64,000 nucleotides of DNA, taken from positions 46,603-110,602 of the forward strand of contig PYJD01000050.1 of NCBI GenBank assembly GCA_003635315.1, in the 5' to 3' direction. The stretch is from Candidatus Poribacteria bacterium (GTDB taxonomy: Bacteria; Poribacteria; WGA-4E; WGA-3G). The position numbers were made by a program, and so were the translations under genes. Each line of letters starts with the position of its first letter. Positions within the stretch are counted from its first letter, which is position 1. The notes under the pieces were generated by a model that searched no databases, had not been told where the DNA came from, and saw nothing but the letters and a program-made list of their open reading frames with translations. Below, piece after piece: positions 31,540 through 41,314 of this stretch.

Positions 31540-31906
31540 TATGGAAAACCAATGGAGGAGGTAACAAGTTAATAAACGTGATTGTCCTTATCGCGCCCAA
31601 TGTTGTCTTCTATATACTAATGGACACATCTTGTAGGTCGGGTAGAGGTACGAAACCCGACATGAGACGCTTTTATATACTGGAAATGTTCGCTTTTACC
31701 TACGATTCAATCCCGCGCATGCCATATGCACCTTCTGCCCTTTAGTCCTTTATATAAAAACCCATTGATTCAGCAAATTCGCTGAATCTTCTATATCACG
31801 CTAAAAAATGTAAAATCAATTCAAAAACCACAAAAACCAATATAGATAGCACACAAAATTAATTGAAGAAATTTTAAAGATCAAATATCACATATATGTA
31901 AAACTA

Positions 31907-31935
31907 TTGACATTAGTGAAAACATACGCTACAAT
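31907..31935 (+). promoter_or_regulatory. Consensus-like sigma70 promoter TTGACA-N17-TACAAT
   Basis: TTGACA 31907-31912, 17-nt spacer, TACAAT 31930-31935; reads toward a 1.2-kb mostly noncoding region. Confidence 0.55.
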
Positions 31936-32319
31936 AACAGATAGAGAATAATTACAATACTTATACTAATAACTAAGCTATGAATAAAGAATTTATATAC
32001 AAAGTTATAAAAATATCAATATTTTCTCACATCTTAATAGGGAATTCAAGGTTATGGAATCCATCAAAAACTCTTTTTTATTTTTTCAAAAATCTGTTTT
32101 TGATATTCTTCAAAATAGGTGAAGTAAGAGACAAAAAAGCACAAATCCAATTTTTTAAAATTGTGAAAAAACATCCTTGAACAAAGACTGTGACAGAGCG
32201 GACAGCGGTTTTACCAATGACACAAAATGTGTCAAAAAGTGTAACATTTTAAACATATAAGAATTATTTATATTACTATTGTTAACTGCAAAAATAACGT
32301 TGATTACACACTTTTTCAA

Positions 32320-32855
32320 TAGAATTGAAAATAAAATGAAGAAAATAACTATATCTAATAACTAACATTACCAAAAGCTACTTTTAAGGTAGGGAAGGAT
32401 GGAATCCACCATCCACTGTTTCACACTTCCAATTCCGTACTTTTATGGGTAGAATATAATTAGAGAATAAATGATGACTATCTACAAAAATGATCCTAAA
32501 TACAAAAACTATCTTTATGTCGAGACAACTGCTTTAATATGCAGTTTGAAAAATACAAAATCCGTAAGGACAACAAAAACACAAAATAACACTTTTGGGA
32601 AATTCTTATAAAGTCAATTCAAAGTGGAGTAAAGTCAGTCTATGACAGTGGTTAGAGGGGTAATTTACACCAATTTCAATCCTACAGAATGTAGGAAAAA
32701 GTGTAACTTTTTCCCGTTTTCGTCACTTCTCAACACATGGAGAATATCAACATTTTCACGATTTATCATCAGGGAATTTAGGATTAAAGGTCTGTTCTTG
32801 CACCCTAATTGTTTGTCTGGATATTAGGATTAAATGTTAAATTTACGACTATGAA
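32320..32855. repeat. Noncoding duplicated element, copy B (homologous to about 400-975)
   Basis: Long shared blocks with 400-975; inner hairpin arms differ but stay complementary. Confidence 0.85.
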
Positions 32856-32949
32856 TTCTAATCTTAATTCTAAATGAAAATGTCTCTTTTTTATCGCATA
32901 ACCTTGACAATTCAATCCATCTATTGAATAATGGGAAAAGATTAAAAAC

Positions 32950-33136
32950 TATAGTGAACAACAAAATAAATACTACATTTTCTATTAGTTCAACTTACTT
33001 TCGCGTCCCACACCTCTTTTGTAGGAGCGACCTTCTGGTCGCGAACTCTTTGTTCTTTGTAGGAGCGACCTCCTGGTCGCGATAGACAGGTTACTCCCAA
33101 AAGTACAGTGTCTAATTAAATCAAAAGTTTACTATA
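32950..33136. mobile_element. MITE-like element (TIR TATAGTGAAC / GTTTACTATA) with two GTAG-REP units, same family as 22575-22878
   Basis: TATAGTGAACAACAAAATAAATACTACATTTTCTATTAG ... AGTGTCTAATTAAATCAAAAGTTTACTATA; two GTAGGAGCGACCTYCTGGTCGCGA. Confidence 0.8.
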
Positions 33137-33158
33137 AAAAATAAAACATAACACAAAT

Positions 33159-36100
33159 ATGAGATATAATTCTATGACACACTCAAAATTGTCAATCTTC
33201 TTAATCATCCTTCCTTTAATCACTACGGTTACTTTCGTGGCAGGTGTTAAGGCACAAGACACAGAAAATAATAATACACCATTACAGGAATTCATTAATA
33301 AAGCAAAAGAGTTAATGGATAGTAACCAATTAGAGGAAGCAATAGAAATCTACGAACGAATTGTGATTGCAGCACCTGATGACGATGAATTACGTTTAAA
33401 ACTTGCAACCTTATACACACGGATAAATCAACACGAAAAAGCTGCACAGATCTACAGCCAACTGCTTGAAGATGACCCTGATAACATTAAATATCAAGAT
33501 GAACGCTTTAAAAGTCTACAAGCTGCTGGGAAACACAACGAAGCACTTGAAATCGTTCAGGTATATATTCAGATGTATCCAGAAGCCGGTGTCCATTACG
33601 CACAACTCGCAAGACTTTATGATGCAGAAGGCAATGATACCTCAGCTATTGAGAATTATAAAAAAGCAACTGTATTCGAATATGGTGACAAAGAAATCTA
33701 TCTCAGACTCGCAGAATACTATTTTCTCAATGAGGACATAGCCGCAGCTGAAGAGGCATTGAAAAATGCCATCTCATACGCCACTGAATGGGATAAAGAA
33801 GTGATTGAACGCCAACTGTTAAACCTTTATCGTTATCAGGGAAATTTTGAAGAGATGTTACAGAAGTTTGAAACGGAAGGCACACTCACACTTGAGATGC
33901 AAACACAACGTGCTCGATACTTTCAAAATGCTGGTTATTTGGAAAAAGCTGCTGTCCACTTTAAGAAAGCTATAGAAATGACAAACAGTTCTTATGAACG
34001 AAATGATATTTCTAATGAATTACTCAATTTATACTCCAAACAAGGTAGAGAAGACTTGGCATTAGCTTTCTACGAGGCAGAAGCTGAAAGGAATAACATA
34101 TCAAAGGATATATCCAGGACTTATAGTTCTTCCGGTATTACAATCCAATTCGGTGATGATGACATACGTAGAACTTTGATAAATGTCTATAAAAATCAAG
34201 AAAAGATTAATGTATTGGAAACCCTTTTCGAAGGTAAACTTGAAAAAGATGTTGATAATCCTACTGTACTTGAAATGCTCGCTGAGATTTACTGGGAGTC
34301 AAACAATTATCAGAAAGCAGCAGAAGCTTATCACACTCTTGGCAATACAAAATCAATGGGACGTAGAAACATTCGTAGTTATTTTCACGCTGCTGCTGCC
34401 TTCCATAAAAATAACCAACCTGATATGGTGAAAACTGTCCTGAACCAAGCCAACACCGCACTTTCATCCACAAACTATAAACAGGACGCCTCATTCCTCG
34501 GCGCGCTTGCTACCATCTGTCTTAATAATAAAATGTACGATCAAGCACTTGAACTTGCTGAAGACGCTGTTTCTCAAGCCAAGGATTGGAAAGAATACCT
34601 CTATGAGATTCTGGCGAAGAGTTACCTCGGAGAAAAACGTTATGAGGACGCTTTTGAAGCATATCAACAGATGGCAATGACTGACCGAAGTTACCATAAA
34701 GACAGAGCAGAAAGGGGTATGAACGATGCAGCAAAAGCCGGAAATCTTTATGAAAAATGGATACCTGAACAACTGAAAAAAGTTCAGGAGAATCCCTACG
34801 ATCCTAAATACGTTCTGGAACTGGCAAAAAGTTACGAAGCAACTGATAATACCAAGGAAGCGGTTGCACAATATGAGAGACTCACAGAACTTGAAGAAGA
34901 AAAAGCACAATGGTACAGAAAACTTGGAACTCTTTATCAAAATCTACCACAGGAGAATAGTAATACAGACACTGTATCTGAAGAATCAAACACAGAACAT
35001 TCGAAAAAATCAATTAATGCCTATGAAAAAGCAATCGAATTGGAACCCACTTCATACCAACTCTACGACCTATTGGCTCAAACCTATATAAAAACCACAC
35101 AGACTCCACAAGCAGAAGCAACCTATCGTAGCGCATTAAACGCACCTCTCACACAAAGTAATTATGATGCCGCCATCCGTGCAATTCTCCAACTATACGC
35201 TGACGATGGACAAGAAGATAAACGCATTTCTATCCTTGAAGAGCTAAAACCGAAAATGGATAAAAGTGCCGTCTTACTTGAACTCTTAGGGGATCTCTAC
35301 AAAAAAGTCGGGGATTCCAAAAAAGCGGAACTCAATTACTCCCAGTGGCTGCAAATTCGACAGAAAGAACTAAATAGTACAAAGAGCATATCATATTATC
35401 GTAGTTTTGCTGATAAACTTCTTGATAAAGGATTATTCCCAGAAACTGCACTTTTTTACGCAAAACGTGCTTTCATTAAAAACACCTATTCTGGATACGA
35501 CTATCTCACAACACTTGGAGGGGCATGTGTTGCAAATGGTCTATACGATGAAGCACTAAGACATTTCAAAAATGCATTAAGTCTCATACTCGATGAGTAT
35601 TATACGGATATGTTATGGAAGGAGATCGCTGAAACTATCAAGTATGTTAATGACAAGGAACGTTACATACAGATGCTGGAGACGCTGATAGATTCTATGC
35701 CTTCGCATAGAACAAATGCGCGCGCAAACATTTATCATGTTATTGCCGATTTCTATGCGGAAAACGAAACTCCCGAATACGTTGAAAATTACCTTATAAA
35801 TACCGGTTTTATACCAGAAACTGCATGGATAACATTAGGTCCATTTGACAATAAGGACAGTGTAGGCTTATTAACTGCTTACATTCCAGAGGAAACCACA
35901 CAAATTGACACAACTGCAATGTACTATGGAAAAGATAAACCCATTCGTTGGAAAAAACCGGACGATGGTAAAAGAAATGGAATGATTTGGCTCGGTAGCG
36001 ACATAGACTGGACAGCTTCTTATGCATGGACAATTGTCTCTTCACCTGATGAACGCGATATAACTATCCGATTTGACAGTGATGACCAAGGGATAATCTG

Positions 36101-36926
36101 GTTAAATGGAAGTAAGGTCTTTAGCCATAATAGAATGGGTGGGGCACAAATTGACCGCTATACCGTTCCTATTACACTGAAGCAAGGAGACAACACCATT
36201 CTCGTCAAGGTTTGCAATGCAACAATACATACCTGCTTTTTTATGCGACTTACGGACATACATGGTACTCCGTTCAAAGATCTAAAATTCATCAAAGCCG
36301 ATGAATTGCTAAACACACCGGCTCCCAAACAAACCTTCCACGTAAATGTCAACCTCGGCTTAGCTGAATACTATCATAAAAACAACATGTACGATAAGGC
36401 TATGGAACAGATGCAGCAAACCGGTACGCTCCACGAAAACTTATGGATGACTCTTGGACCATTTGATAACATCGCAGGAATCGGATATAACACTGAGTAC
36501 ATTCCCGATGACACAACACAGATTGACCCTATCGCAAAATATGACGGTATAGACGAAAAGATTAGTTGGAAAAAATTTACGGATACTGCCTTTGACGGGT
36601 TCATTGATTTCGGTGAAGATATCAATTGGCGGGTTGCTTATGCTTGGACAACCATATCCTCCCCTGATGAGCGAGAAGTATTATTCCGATTTGGCAGTGA
36701 TGACCAATCAAAAATATGGCTAAACAGCACAGAAGTATTTGCAGATACACGCGCACAAACAGCATTACTTGACAAGAACACTATTCCCGTAACCCTTAAA
36801 AAAGGGGAAAATACCATCCTCGTCAAGGTTTGTAATGAAGAAATGTCATGGGGATTTTATCTGCGGATTACAGATACTGATGGGAATCCATTCAAAGATT
36901 TGATATTCAACGATACACAAGACTAA
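33159..36926 (+). CDS. Large secreted TPR protein with two homologous C-terminal beta-sandwich-like domains
   Basis: Signal-like N-term; TPRs; duplicated W[I/M]TLGPFDN..YIPE[E/D]TTQID..W..VSSPDER[D/E]..RF.SDDQ..IWLN..[V]T LK[Q/K]G[D/E]NTILVKVCN modules near residues 890-1050 and 1090-1250. Confidence 0.88.
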   Translation: MRYNSMTHSKLSIFLIILPLITTVTFVAGVKAQDTENNNTPLQEFINKAKELMDSNQLEEAIEIYERIVIAAPDDDELRLKLATLYTRINQHEKAAQIYSQLLEDDPDNIKYQDERFKSLQAAGKHNEALEIVQVYIQMYPEAGVHYAQLARLYDAEGNDTSAIENYKKATVFEYGDKEIYLRLAEYYFLNEDIAAAEEALKNAISYATEWDKEVIERQLLNLYRYQGNFEEMLQKFETEGTLTLEMQTQRARYFQNAGYLEKAAVHFKKAIEMTNSSYERNDISNELLNLYSKQGREDLALAFYEAEAERNNISKDISRTYSSSGITIQFGDDDIRRTLINVYKNQEKINVLETLFEGKLEKDVDNPTVLEMLAEIYWESNNYQKAAEAYHTLGNTKSMGRRNIRSYFHAAAAFHKNNQPDMVKTVLNQANTALSSTNYKQDASFLGALATICLNNKMYDQALELAEDAVSQAKDWKEYLYEILAKSYLGEKRYEDAFEAYQQMAMTDRSYHKDRAERGMNDAAKAGNLYEKWIPEQLKKVQENPYDPKYVLELAKSYEATDNTKEAVAQYERLTELEEEKAQWYRKLGTLYQNLPQENSNTDTVSEESNTEHSKKSINAYEKAIELEPTSYQLYDLLAQTYIKTTQTPQAEATYRSALNAPLTQSNYDAAIRAILQLYADDGQEDKRISILEELKPKMDKSAVLLELLGDLYKKVGDSKKAELNYSQWLQIRQKELNSTKSISYYRSFADKLLDKGLFPETALFYAKRAFIKNTYSGYDYLTTLGGACVANGLYDEALRHFKNALSLILDEYYTDMLWKEIAETIKYVNDKERYIQMLETLIDSMPSHRTNARANIYHVIADFYAENETPEYVENYLINTGFIPETAWITLGPFDNKDSVGLLTAYIPEETTQIDTTAMYYGKDKPIRWKKPDDGKRNGMIWLGSDIDWTASYAWTIVSSPDERDITIRFDSDDQGIIWLNGSKVFSHNRMGGAQIDRYTVPITLKQGDNTILVKVCNATIHTCFFMRLTDIHGTPFKDLKFIKADELLNTPAPKQTFHVNVNLGLAEYYHKNNMYDKAMEQMQQTGTLHENLWMTLGPFDNIAGIGYNTEYIPDDTTQIDPIAKYDGIDEKISWKKFTDTAFDGFIDFGEDINWRVAYAWTTISSPDEREVLFRFGSDDQSKIWLNSTEVFADTRAQTALLDKNTIPVTLKKGENTILVKVCNEEMSWGFYLRITDTDGNPFKDLIFNDTQD

Positions 36927-37108
36927 TTAGTCGTATATATGCTCATCAGTCCCAGGAGGTAATGTCCAACACTCTGATAACATCGTATATATCAAGGAAT
37001 GGTCTATGATTTCAACCCGTTTTCAAAGACCCCTGCATTTGACAATTACTCCATTTCATGTTATAATAATCGGCAACCAGAATCCCTGAATTTATATGGA
37101 GAAATGTC

Positions 37109-37891
37109 TTGTCGACTCCTGAGAGTCAACGATTTAATGTCAGTTCTGATACTGCTGCAGGTGATAACTCTACCACTGGCAAACCACGACAAAGTTCTCC
37201 AGTGAATACAATCCGCATCGCACCTTCGGTGATGTGTGCAGACCTTTGTAATTTACAAGCGGACATACGGGAATTGGAAATATCTGGGATTGAGATGCTC
37301 CATTTTGATTTAATGGATGCACACTTCGTTCCAAATATGCCAATCGGGTTGGCACTCATACAACAAATAAGACTGAAAACAGATCTTGCCTTTGATATAC
37401 ACCTAATGGTTGAAGATAACGATTTCTTCGTTGCTGAGACTGCAAAAATTGGTGTGCAACAAATTGCGATTCATGCTGAATCTGCCACCCATCTGGACAG
37501 AACTTTAACGCTAATTAAAGATCATGGAATTAAGGCGGGTGTCGCTTTAAACCCAGCGACCCCGCTTTTCGCGTTAGATTATGTGCTTGATCGACTTGAC
37601 TTTGTCCTGATTATGACTGTTAATCCTGGCTACGCAGGACAAAAATTGGTACCAGCCACACTACGGAAAATATCTGATTGCAAAAGGTATTTGAAACAAC
37701 ATAAAATTAATATCCCAATAGAAGTCGATGGAAATGTAAGTTTTGAAAACATACCTAAAATGGTCGCTGCTGGTTCTGATATTTTAGTGGGTGGAACCAG
37801 CAGTGTTTTCCACAAATCTGGAACAAGAACAGAAAACATACAACAAATACATCAAGCAATCTCACTTGGATTGGAGCAGAGAGAAAACTGA
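37109..37891 (+). CDS. rpe: Ribulose-phosphate 3-epimerase family protein (TTG start in ORF track; true start may be internal)
   Basis: RIAPSVMCADLCNLQADI..MLHFDLMDAHFVPNMPIG..FDIHLMVEDND..ALNPATPL..VLIMTVNPGYAGQKLV..IEVDGNVSFENIPKMVAAGSDILVGGTSSVF. Confidence 0.9.
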   Translation: MSTPESQRFNVSSDTAAGDNSTTGKPRQSSPVNTIRIAPSVMCADLCNLQADIRELEISGIEMLHFDLMDAHFVPNMPIGLALIQQIRLKTDLAFDIHLMVEDNDFFVAETAKIGVQQIAIHAESATHLDRTLTLIKDHGIKAGVALNPATPLFALDYVLDRLDFVLIMTVNPGYAGQKLVPATLRKISDCKRYLKQHKINIPIEVDGNVSFENIPKMVAAGSDILVGGTSSVFHKSGTRTENIQQIHQAISLGLEQREN

Positions 37892-38955
37892 TGCAGAACG
37901 GTTTGATGGAAGCATTAGTGCTACACGGTATTGGGGATTTACGACTTGCACAAATGCCTATTCCTACCGTCGCTGATGGACAAGTACGGGTCCGAATTGG
38001 GTTTTGTGGGGTATGTGGTTCCGATATTCCACGGATTTTTTCTAAAGGAACTTACAGTTTTCCTACTGTCTGTGGACATGAATTTGCTGGTACAATAGAC
38101 GAATGTGGTCCTGGGGTTGATGGTTACGAATATGGTGATGCAGTCGTTGTATTCCCACTCATATGGTGCGGTAAATGTGATGCCTGTGAAAGTGGAAAAT
38201 ATGTACAGTGCAACGATTATGACTACCTCGGTTCAAGGAGTGACGGGGCATTCGCAGAATACGTTGTAGCACCAAAAGAAAACATTATACGAATACCAAA
38301 AGGTGTCTCATTAGAAGAAGCGGCATTAACCGAACCTGCTGCTGTTGCAATCCATGCACTCCGTCGAATTAAGGAGTCTCAAGTTGGGAAAATTGTCGCA
38401 ATATTCGGTATAGGTCCAATAGGACTCATGGTAGCACAATGGGCAAGGATACTTGGCGCTGAAAAGATTCTACTGTTTGACATTCTTAATGAAAAACTGG
38501 AATTAGCTAAAAAATTAGGTTTTCATAACGTCTACAATACATCCATAGAAAAGGTAGTAGATGTTGTTAACGCAGAGACGAATGGAAAAGGGGCACATTC
38601 TTGTATTGAAGCAGCAGGAGCACCACAAACTTACCTCTATACGTTCGGCAGTGTTCGAAGAGGTGGGAGTGTAGTACTTCTTGGCAATCCGGATGCAGAT
38701 GTTACGCTACCTGCATCGCTGATATCACAAGTCATGCGGCGCGAAGTCACTATCTTGGGAACTTGGAACTCAGATTACAGTATATCTGGCAACGATGATG
38801 ATTGGCGAACTGTCCTACAAGCTATGGCAACTCGTAAGTTAAATCTAACCTCTTTGATTACACATAAGGTGCCATTGACAAATGGAACACAGACATTACA
38901 AATGATGAACGCAAAAAATGAATTCTACGCAAAAGTACTTATCCACCCATCATAA
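37891..38955 (+). CDS. Zinc-dependent alcohol/polyol dehydrogenase (galactitol-1-P dehydrogenase-like)
   Basis: CGVCGSDIPRIFSKGTYSFPTVCGHEFAGTI..CGKCDACESGKYVQC..ATG overlaps preceding TGA. Confidence 0.9.
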   Translation: MQNGLMEALVLHGIGDLRLAQMPIPTVADGQVRVRIGFCGVCGSDIPRIFSKGTYSFPTVCGHEFAGTIDECGPGVDGYEYGDAVVVFPLIWCGKCDACESGKYVQCNDYDYLGSRSDGAFAEYVVAPKENIIRIPKGVSLEEAALTEPAAVAIHALRRIKESQVGKIVAIFGIGPIGLMVAQWARILGAEKILLFDILNEKLELAKKLGFHNVYNTSIEKVVDVVNAETNGKGAHSCIEAAGAPQTYLYTFGSVRRGGSVVLLGNPDADVTLPASLISQVMRREVTILGTWNSDYSISGNDDDWRTVLQAMATRKLNLTSLITHKVPLTNGTQTLQMMNAKNEFYAKVLIHPS

Positions 38956-38990
38956 ACATCAAACATAATAACATAGGTAATTAGCACAAT

Positions 38991-40040
38991 ATGAAAGCGG
39001 CAATACTTGAAAGTCTTGACAATATTTCAGTTCAGGATGTACCAGATCCAGAAATCGATGATGATTCTGCTCTGATGCGGGTCGAATCTGTAAGTATATG
39101 CGGTTCTGATGTACGGATCCTACATCATGGAAATCCGCGTGTTAAACCCCCAACTATAATTGGACACGAGAACTCTGGGGTGATCGTCAAAACGGGTAAA
39201 AACGTCACACGTGTAAAAGAAGGTGATCGGGTTTCTATTGGGGCTGATGTACCTTGTGGTCAGTGCCATTGGTGTAGAAATGGACTCGGAAACAATTGCG
39301 ATATCAACTATGCTATTGGATACCAAATTCCAGGTGCTTTTGCACAATATATGAAACTCCCTCGCTTAGTCTTGGAAGAGGGTCCAGTTACGCCATTTGA
39401 CACATCTCTTAGTTTTGACGATGCTGCCCTTGCCGAACCCCTTGCATGTGCTATCAACGGTCTCGAATTAGTTAATATGTCTCTCGGGAAAACAGTTGTG
39501 ATTATCGGATTGGGACCTATTGGATGTATGATGATTGATCTGGTTCGCGTGATGGGCGCAACAAAGGTTATTGGCATTCAAAGAAGTAAGCTCCGGATGG
39601 AGATTGCAAAGTACTATGAAGCAGATGTCTACATTGCATCTGAGGAAGAAGATGTGGTCGAACGTTGTCGTGAAGAAACCGATGGACAAGGTCCTGATAT
39701 TGTTGTTACCACTTGTGGTTCCGTAGAAGCACATGAACAAGCTGTAGAAATGGTCGCTCACAGGGGTTATGTCAACCTTTTTGGAGGTCTGCCCAAAACA
39801 ATGCGACCAATGAGTATTCTATCAAATATTATCCATTATAAGGAATGTTTTGTCACAGGTTCTCATGGGTGTGTGCCACGTCATCACGAATTAGCAGTTC
39901 GTCTCCTTGAAAAAGGTATGGTTCGCGTTGAGCCATTAATTACACATCATTTTCCCCTGATGGAAATTAATAACGCATTTGAAGCGATGGAATCTCGGAA
40001 AGGGATGAAGATAATGATACATCCTCATGCCGAATCATAA
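38991..40040 (+). CDS. Zinc-dependent alcohol dehydrogenase (MDR superfamily)
   Basis: CGSDVRILHHGNPRVKPPTIIGHENSGVI..CGQCHWCRNGLGNNC..VVIIGLGPIGCMMIDLVRVMGA. Confidence 0.9.
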   Translation: MKAAILESLDNISVQDVPDPEIDDDSALMRVESVSICGSDVRILHHGNPRVKPPTIIGHENSGVIVKTGKNVTRVKEGDRVSIGADVPCGQCHWCRNGLGNNCDINYAIGYQIPGAFAQYMKLPRLVLEEGPVTPFDTSLSFDDAALAEPLACAINGLELVNMSLGKTVVIIGLGPIGCMMIDLVRVMGATKVIGIQRSKLRMEIAKYYEADVYIASEEEDVVERCREETDGQGPDIVVTTCGSVEAHEQAVEMVAHRGYVNLFGGLPKTMRPMSILSNIIHYKECFVTGSHGCVPRHHELAVRLLEKGMVRVEPLITHHFPLMEINNAFEAMESRKGMKIMIHPHAES

Positions 40041-40190
40041 TGTATGTGATAGTCAGTTTTCAAGCACTAATCAAAAACACGACCTATTGAAAATATAATA
40101 TAACGAGTTGTGCTAAATGACTAATTGCAGAAAAATTTTTCACATAAACAGAAGGTTTTGAGCGTTTTCCTTTTTCTTTGAACCCTCTTG

Positions 40191-40538
40191 AGTCCCGACA
40201 AATGCCACACGCGTATTTGGCGTTGATTTGGTAGGGACGAGATGTTTATAGAAAAACGTCACATAAACCTCTTGAGTCATGTAGGGACGGAATGTTTATA
40301 GCACAAGTGTATACACCGTAATGAGTCCCGTAGGGACGGAATGTTTATAGAAAAACGTCACATAAACCTCTTGAGTCATGTAGGGACGGAATGTTTATAG
40401 CAAGCCGTTATCCTGACCTTTCTTGAGTCATGTAGGGACGGAATGTTTATAGCAAGTCGTTATCCTGACCTTTCTTGAGTCCCGACAAATGCCACACGCG
40501 CATTTGGCGTTGATTTGGTAGGGACGAAATGTTTATAT
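40191..40538. repeat. Second array of GTC[CC]GTAGGGACGGAATGTTTATAG hairpin units (six units; first and last carry a nested hairpin insert)
   Basis: Units start 40191, 40275, 40324, 40374, 40426, 40478; recurring segments AAAAACGTCACATAAACCTCTTG x2, CAAG[C/T]CGTTATCCTGACCTTTCTTG x2. Confidence 0.92.
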
Positions 40539-40648
40539 GTTAAATGCAGCATGTGTGAATTTAAAACAAACAATTCTTTAACTGGCACAAGTCGTATAGT
40601 AAGTAAATAATAGAATCCACATTTATGTTATCTAAATCGTAAGTACTT

Positions 40649-41164
40649 ATGAACGATTTTACAAATTACATACGAGATATACCAAATTTTCCCATACAAG
40701 GGATTACTTTTAAAGATATTACGCCGCTTTTAGGAAATGGCACCGCGTTTAATGCAGCAATCGAAGTATTTGCAGACAAGTATAAATCTGAATCAATAGA
40801 TGTAATAATTGGAATTGACGCCCGGGGTTTTATAGTGGCGGCAGCCTTGGCGCAAAGGCTTGGTATAGGTTTTGTTCCTATTCGGAAAAGTGGTAAGCTC
40901 CCTTTTGAGTGTTATGAAGTAACGTATGACCTTGAATATGGACGGGACACACTGGCTATACATAAAGATGCTTTTCCAGAAGGCAGTCGTGTCCTTATAT
41001 GTGATGATGTATTAGCCACAGGGGGTACACTTGCCGCATCTATTGAACTTGTGGAAAAACTTGGCGGGAAAATCATCGGTATCGCACTCTTAATTGAACT
41101 CAAAGAACTTGAGGGTAGGAAAAAGATAGAAAATCAACCGATCTTTTCTCTCGTTGAATTCTGA
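40649..41164 (+). CDS. apt: Adenine phosphoribosyltransferase
   Basis: IRDIPNFPIQGITFKDITPLLG..VIIGIDARGFIVAAALAQRLGIGFVPIRKSGKLP..VLICDDVLATGGTLAA. Confidence 0.96.
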   Translation: MNDFTNYIRDIPNFPIQGITFKDITPLLGNGTAFNAAIEVFADKYKSESIDVIIGIDARGFIVAAALAQRLGIGFVPIRKSGKLPFECYEVTYDLEYGRDTLAIHKDAFPEGSRVLICDDVLATGGTLAASIELVEKLGGKIIGIALLIELKELEGRKKIENQPIFSLVEF

Positions 41165-41238
41165 ATTATACTATGTTATAATTTTCTGTTGCGTTTTCAA
41201 GAATTCAGAGTCTACTATACGAGGGTATGAGTGTCAAC

Positions 41239-41314
41239 GCGCCTGTAGCTCAGGGGATAGAGCAGGGGCTTCCTAAGCCTCGTGTCGGGGGTTCGATTCC
41301 TCCCAGGCGCACCA
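41239..41314 (+). tRNA. tRNA-Arg (anticodon CCU), CCA encoded
   Basis: GCGCCTG TA GCTC AGGGGATA GAGC A GGGGC TTCCTAA GCCTC GTGTC GGGGG TTCGATT CCTCC CAGGCGC ACCA folds as full cloverleaf. Confidence 0.96.

Noticed and set aside
31536-31745. 69-aa ORF after WD40 gene 2
   Set aside because: Runs into REP sequence, no domain or RBS support
32642-32827. 61-aa ORF MTVVRGVIYTNFN..
   Set aside because: Lies within the duplicated structured element; not preserved as an ORF in copy A because of indels and stops
22961-36926. Prophage or defence island
   Set aside because: No integrase, structural phage genes, restriction-modification or recognised defence nucleases; only repeat-domain proteins
40191-40538. 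CRISPR array
   Set aside because: Same reasons; spacers are recurrent and repeat units carry nested hairpins
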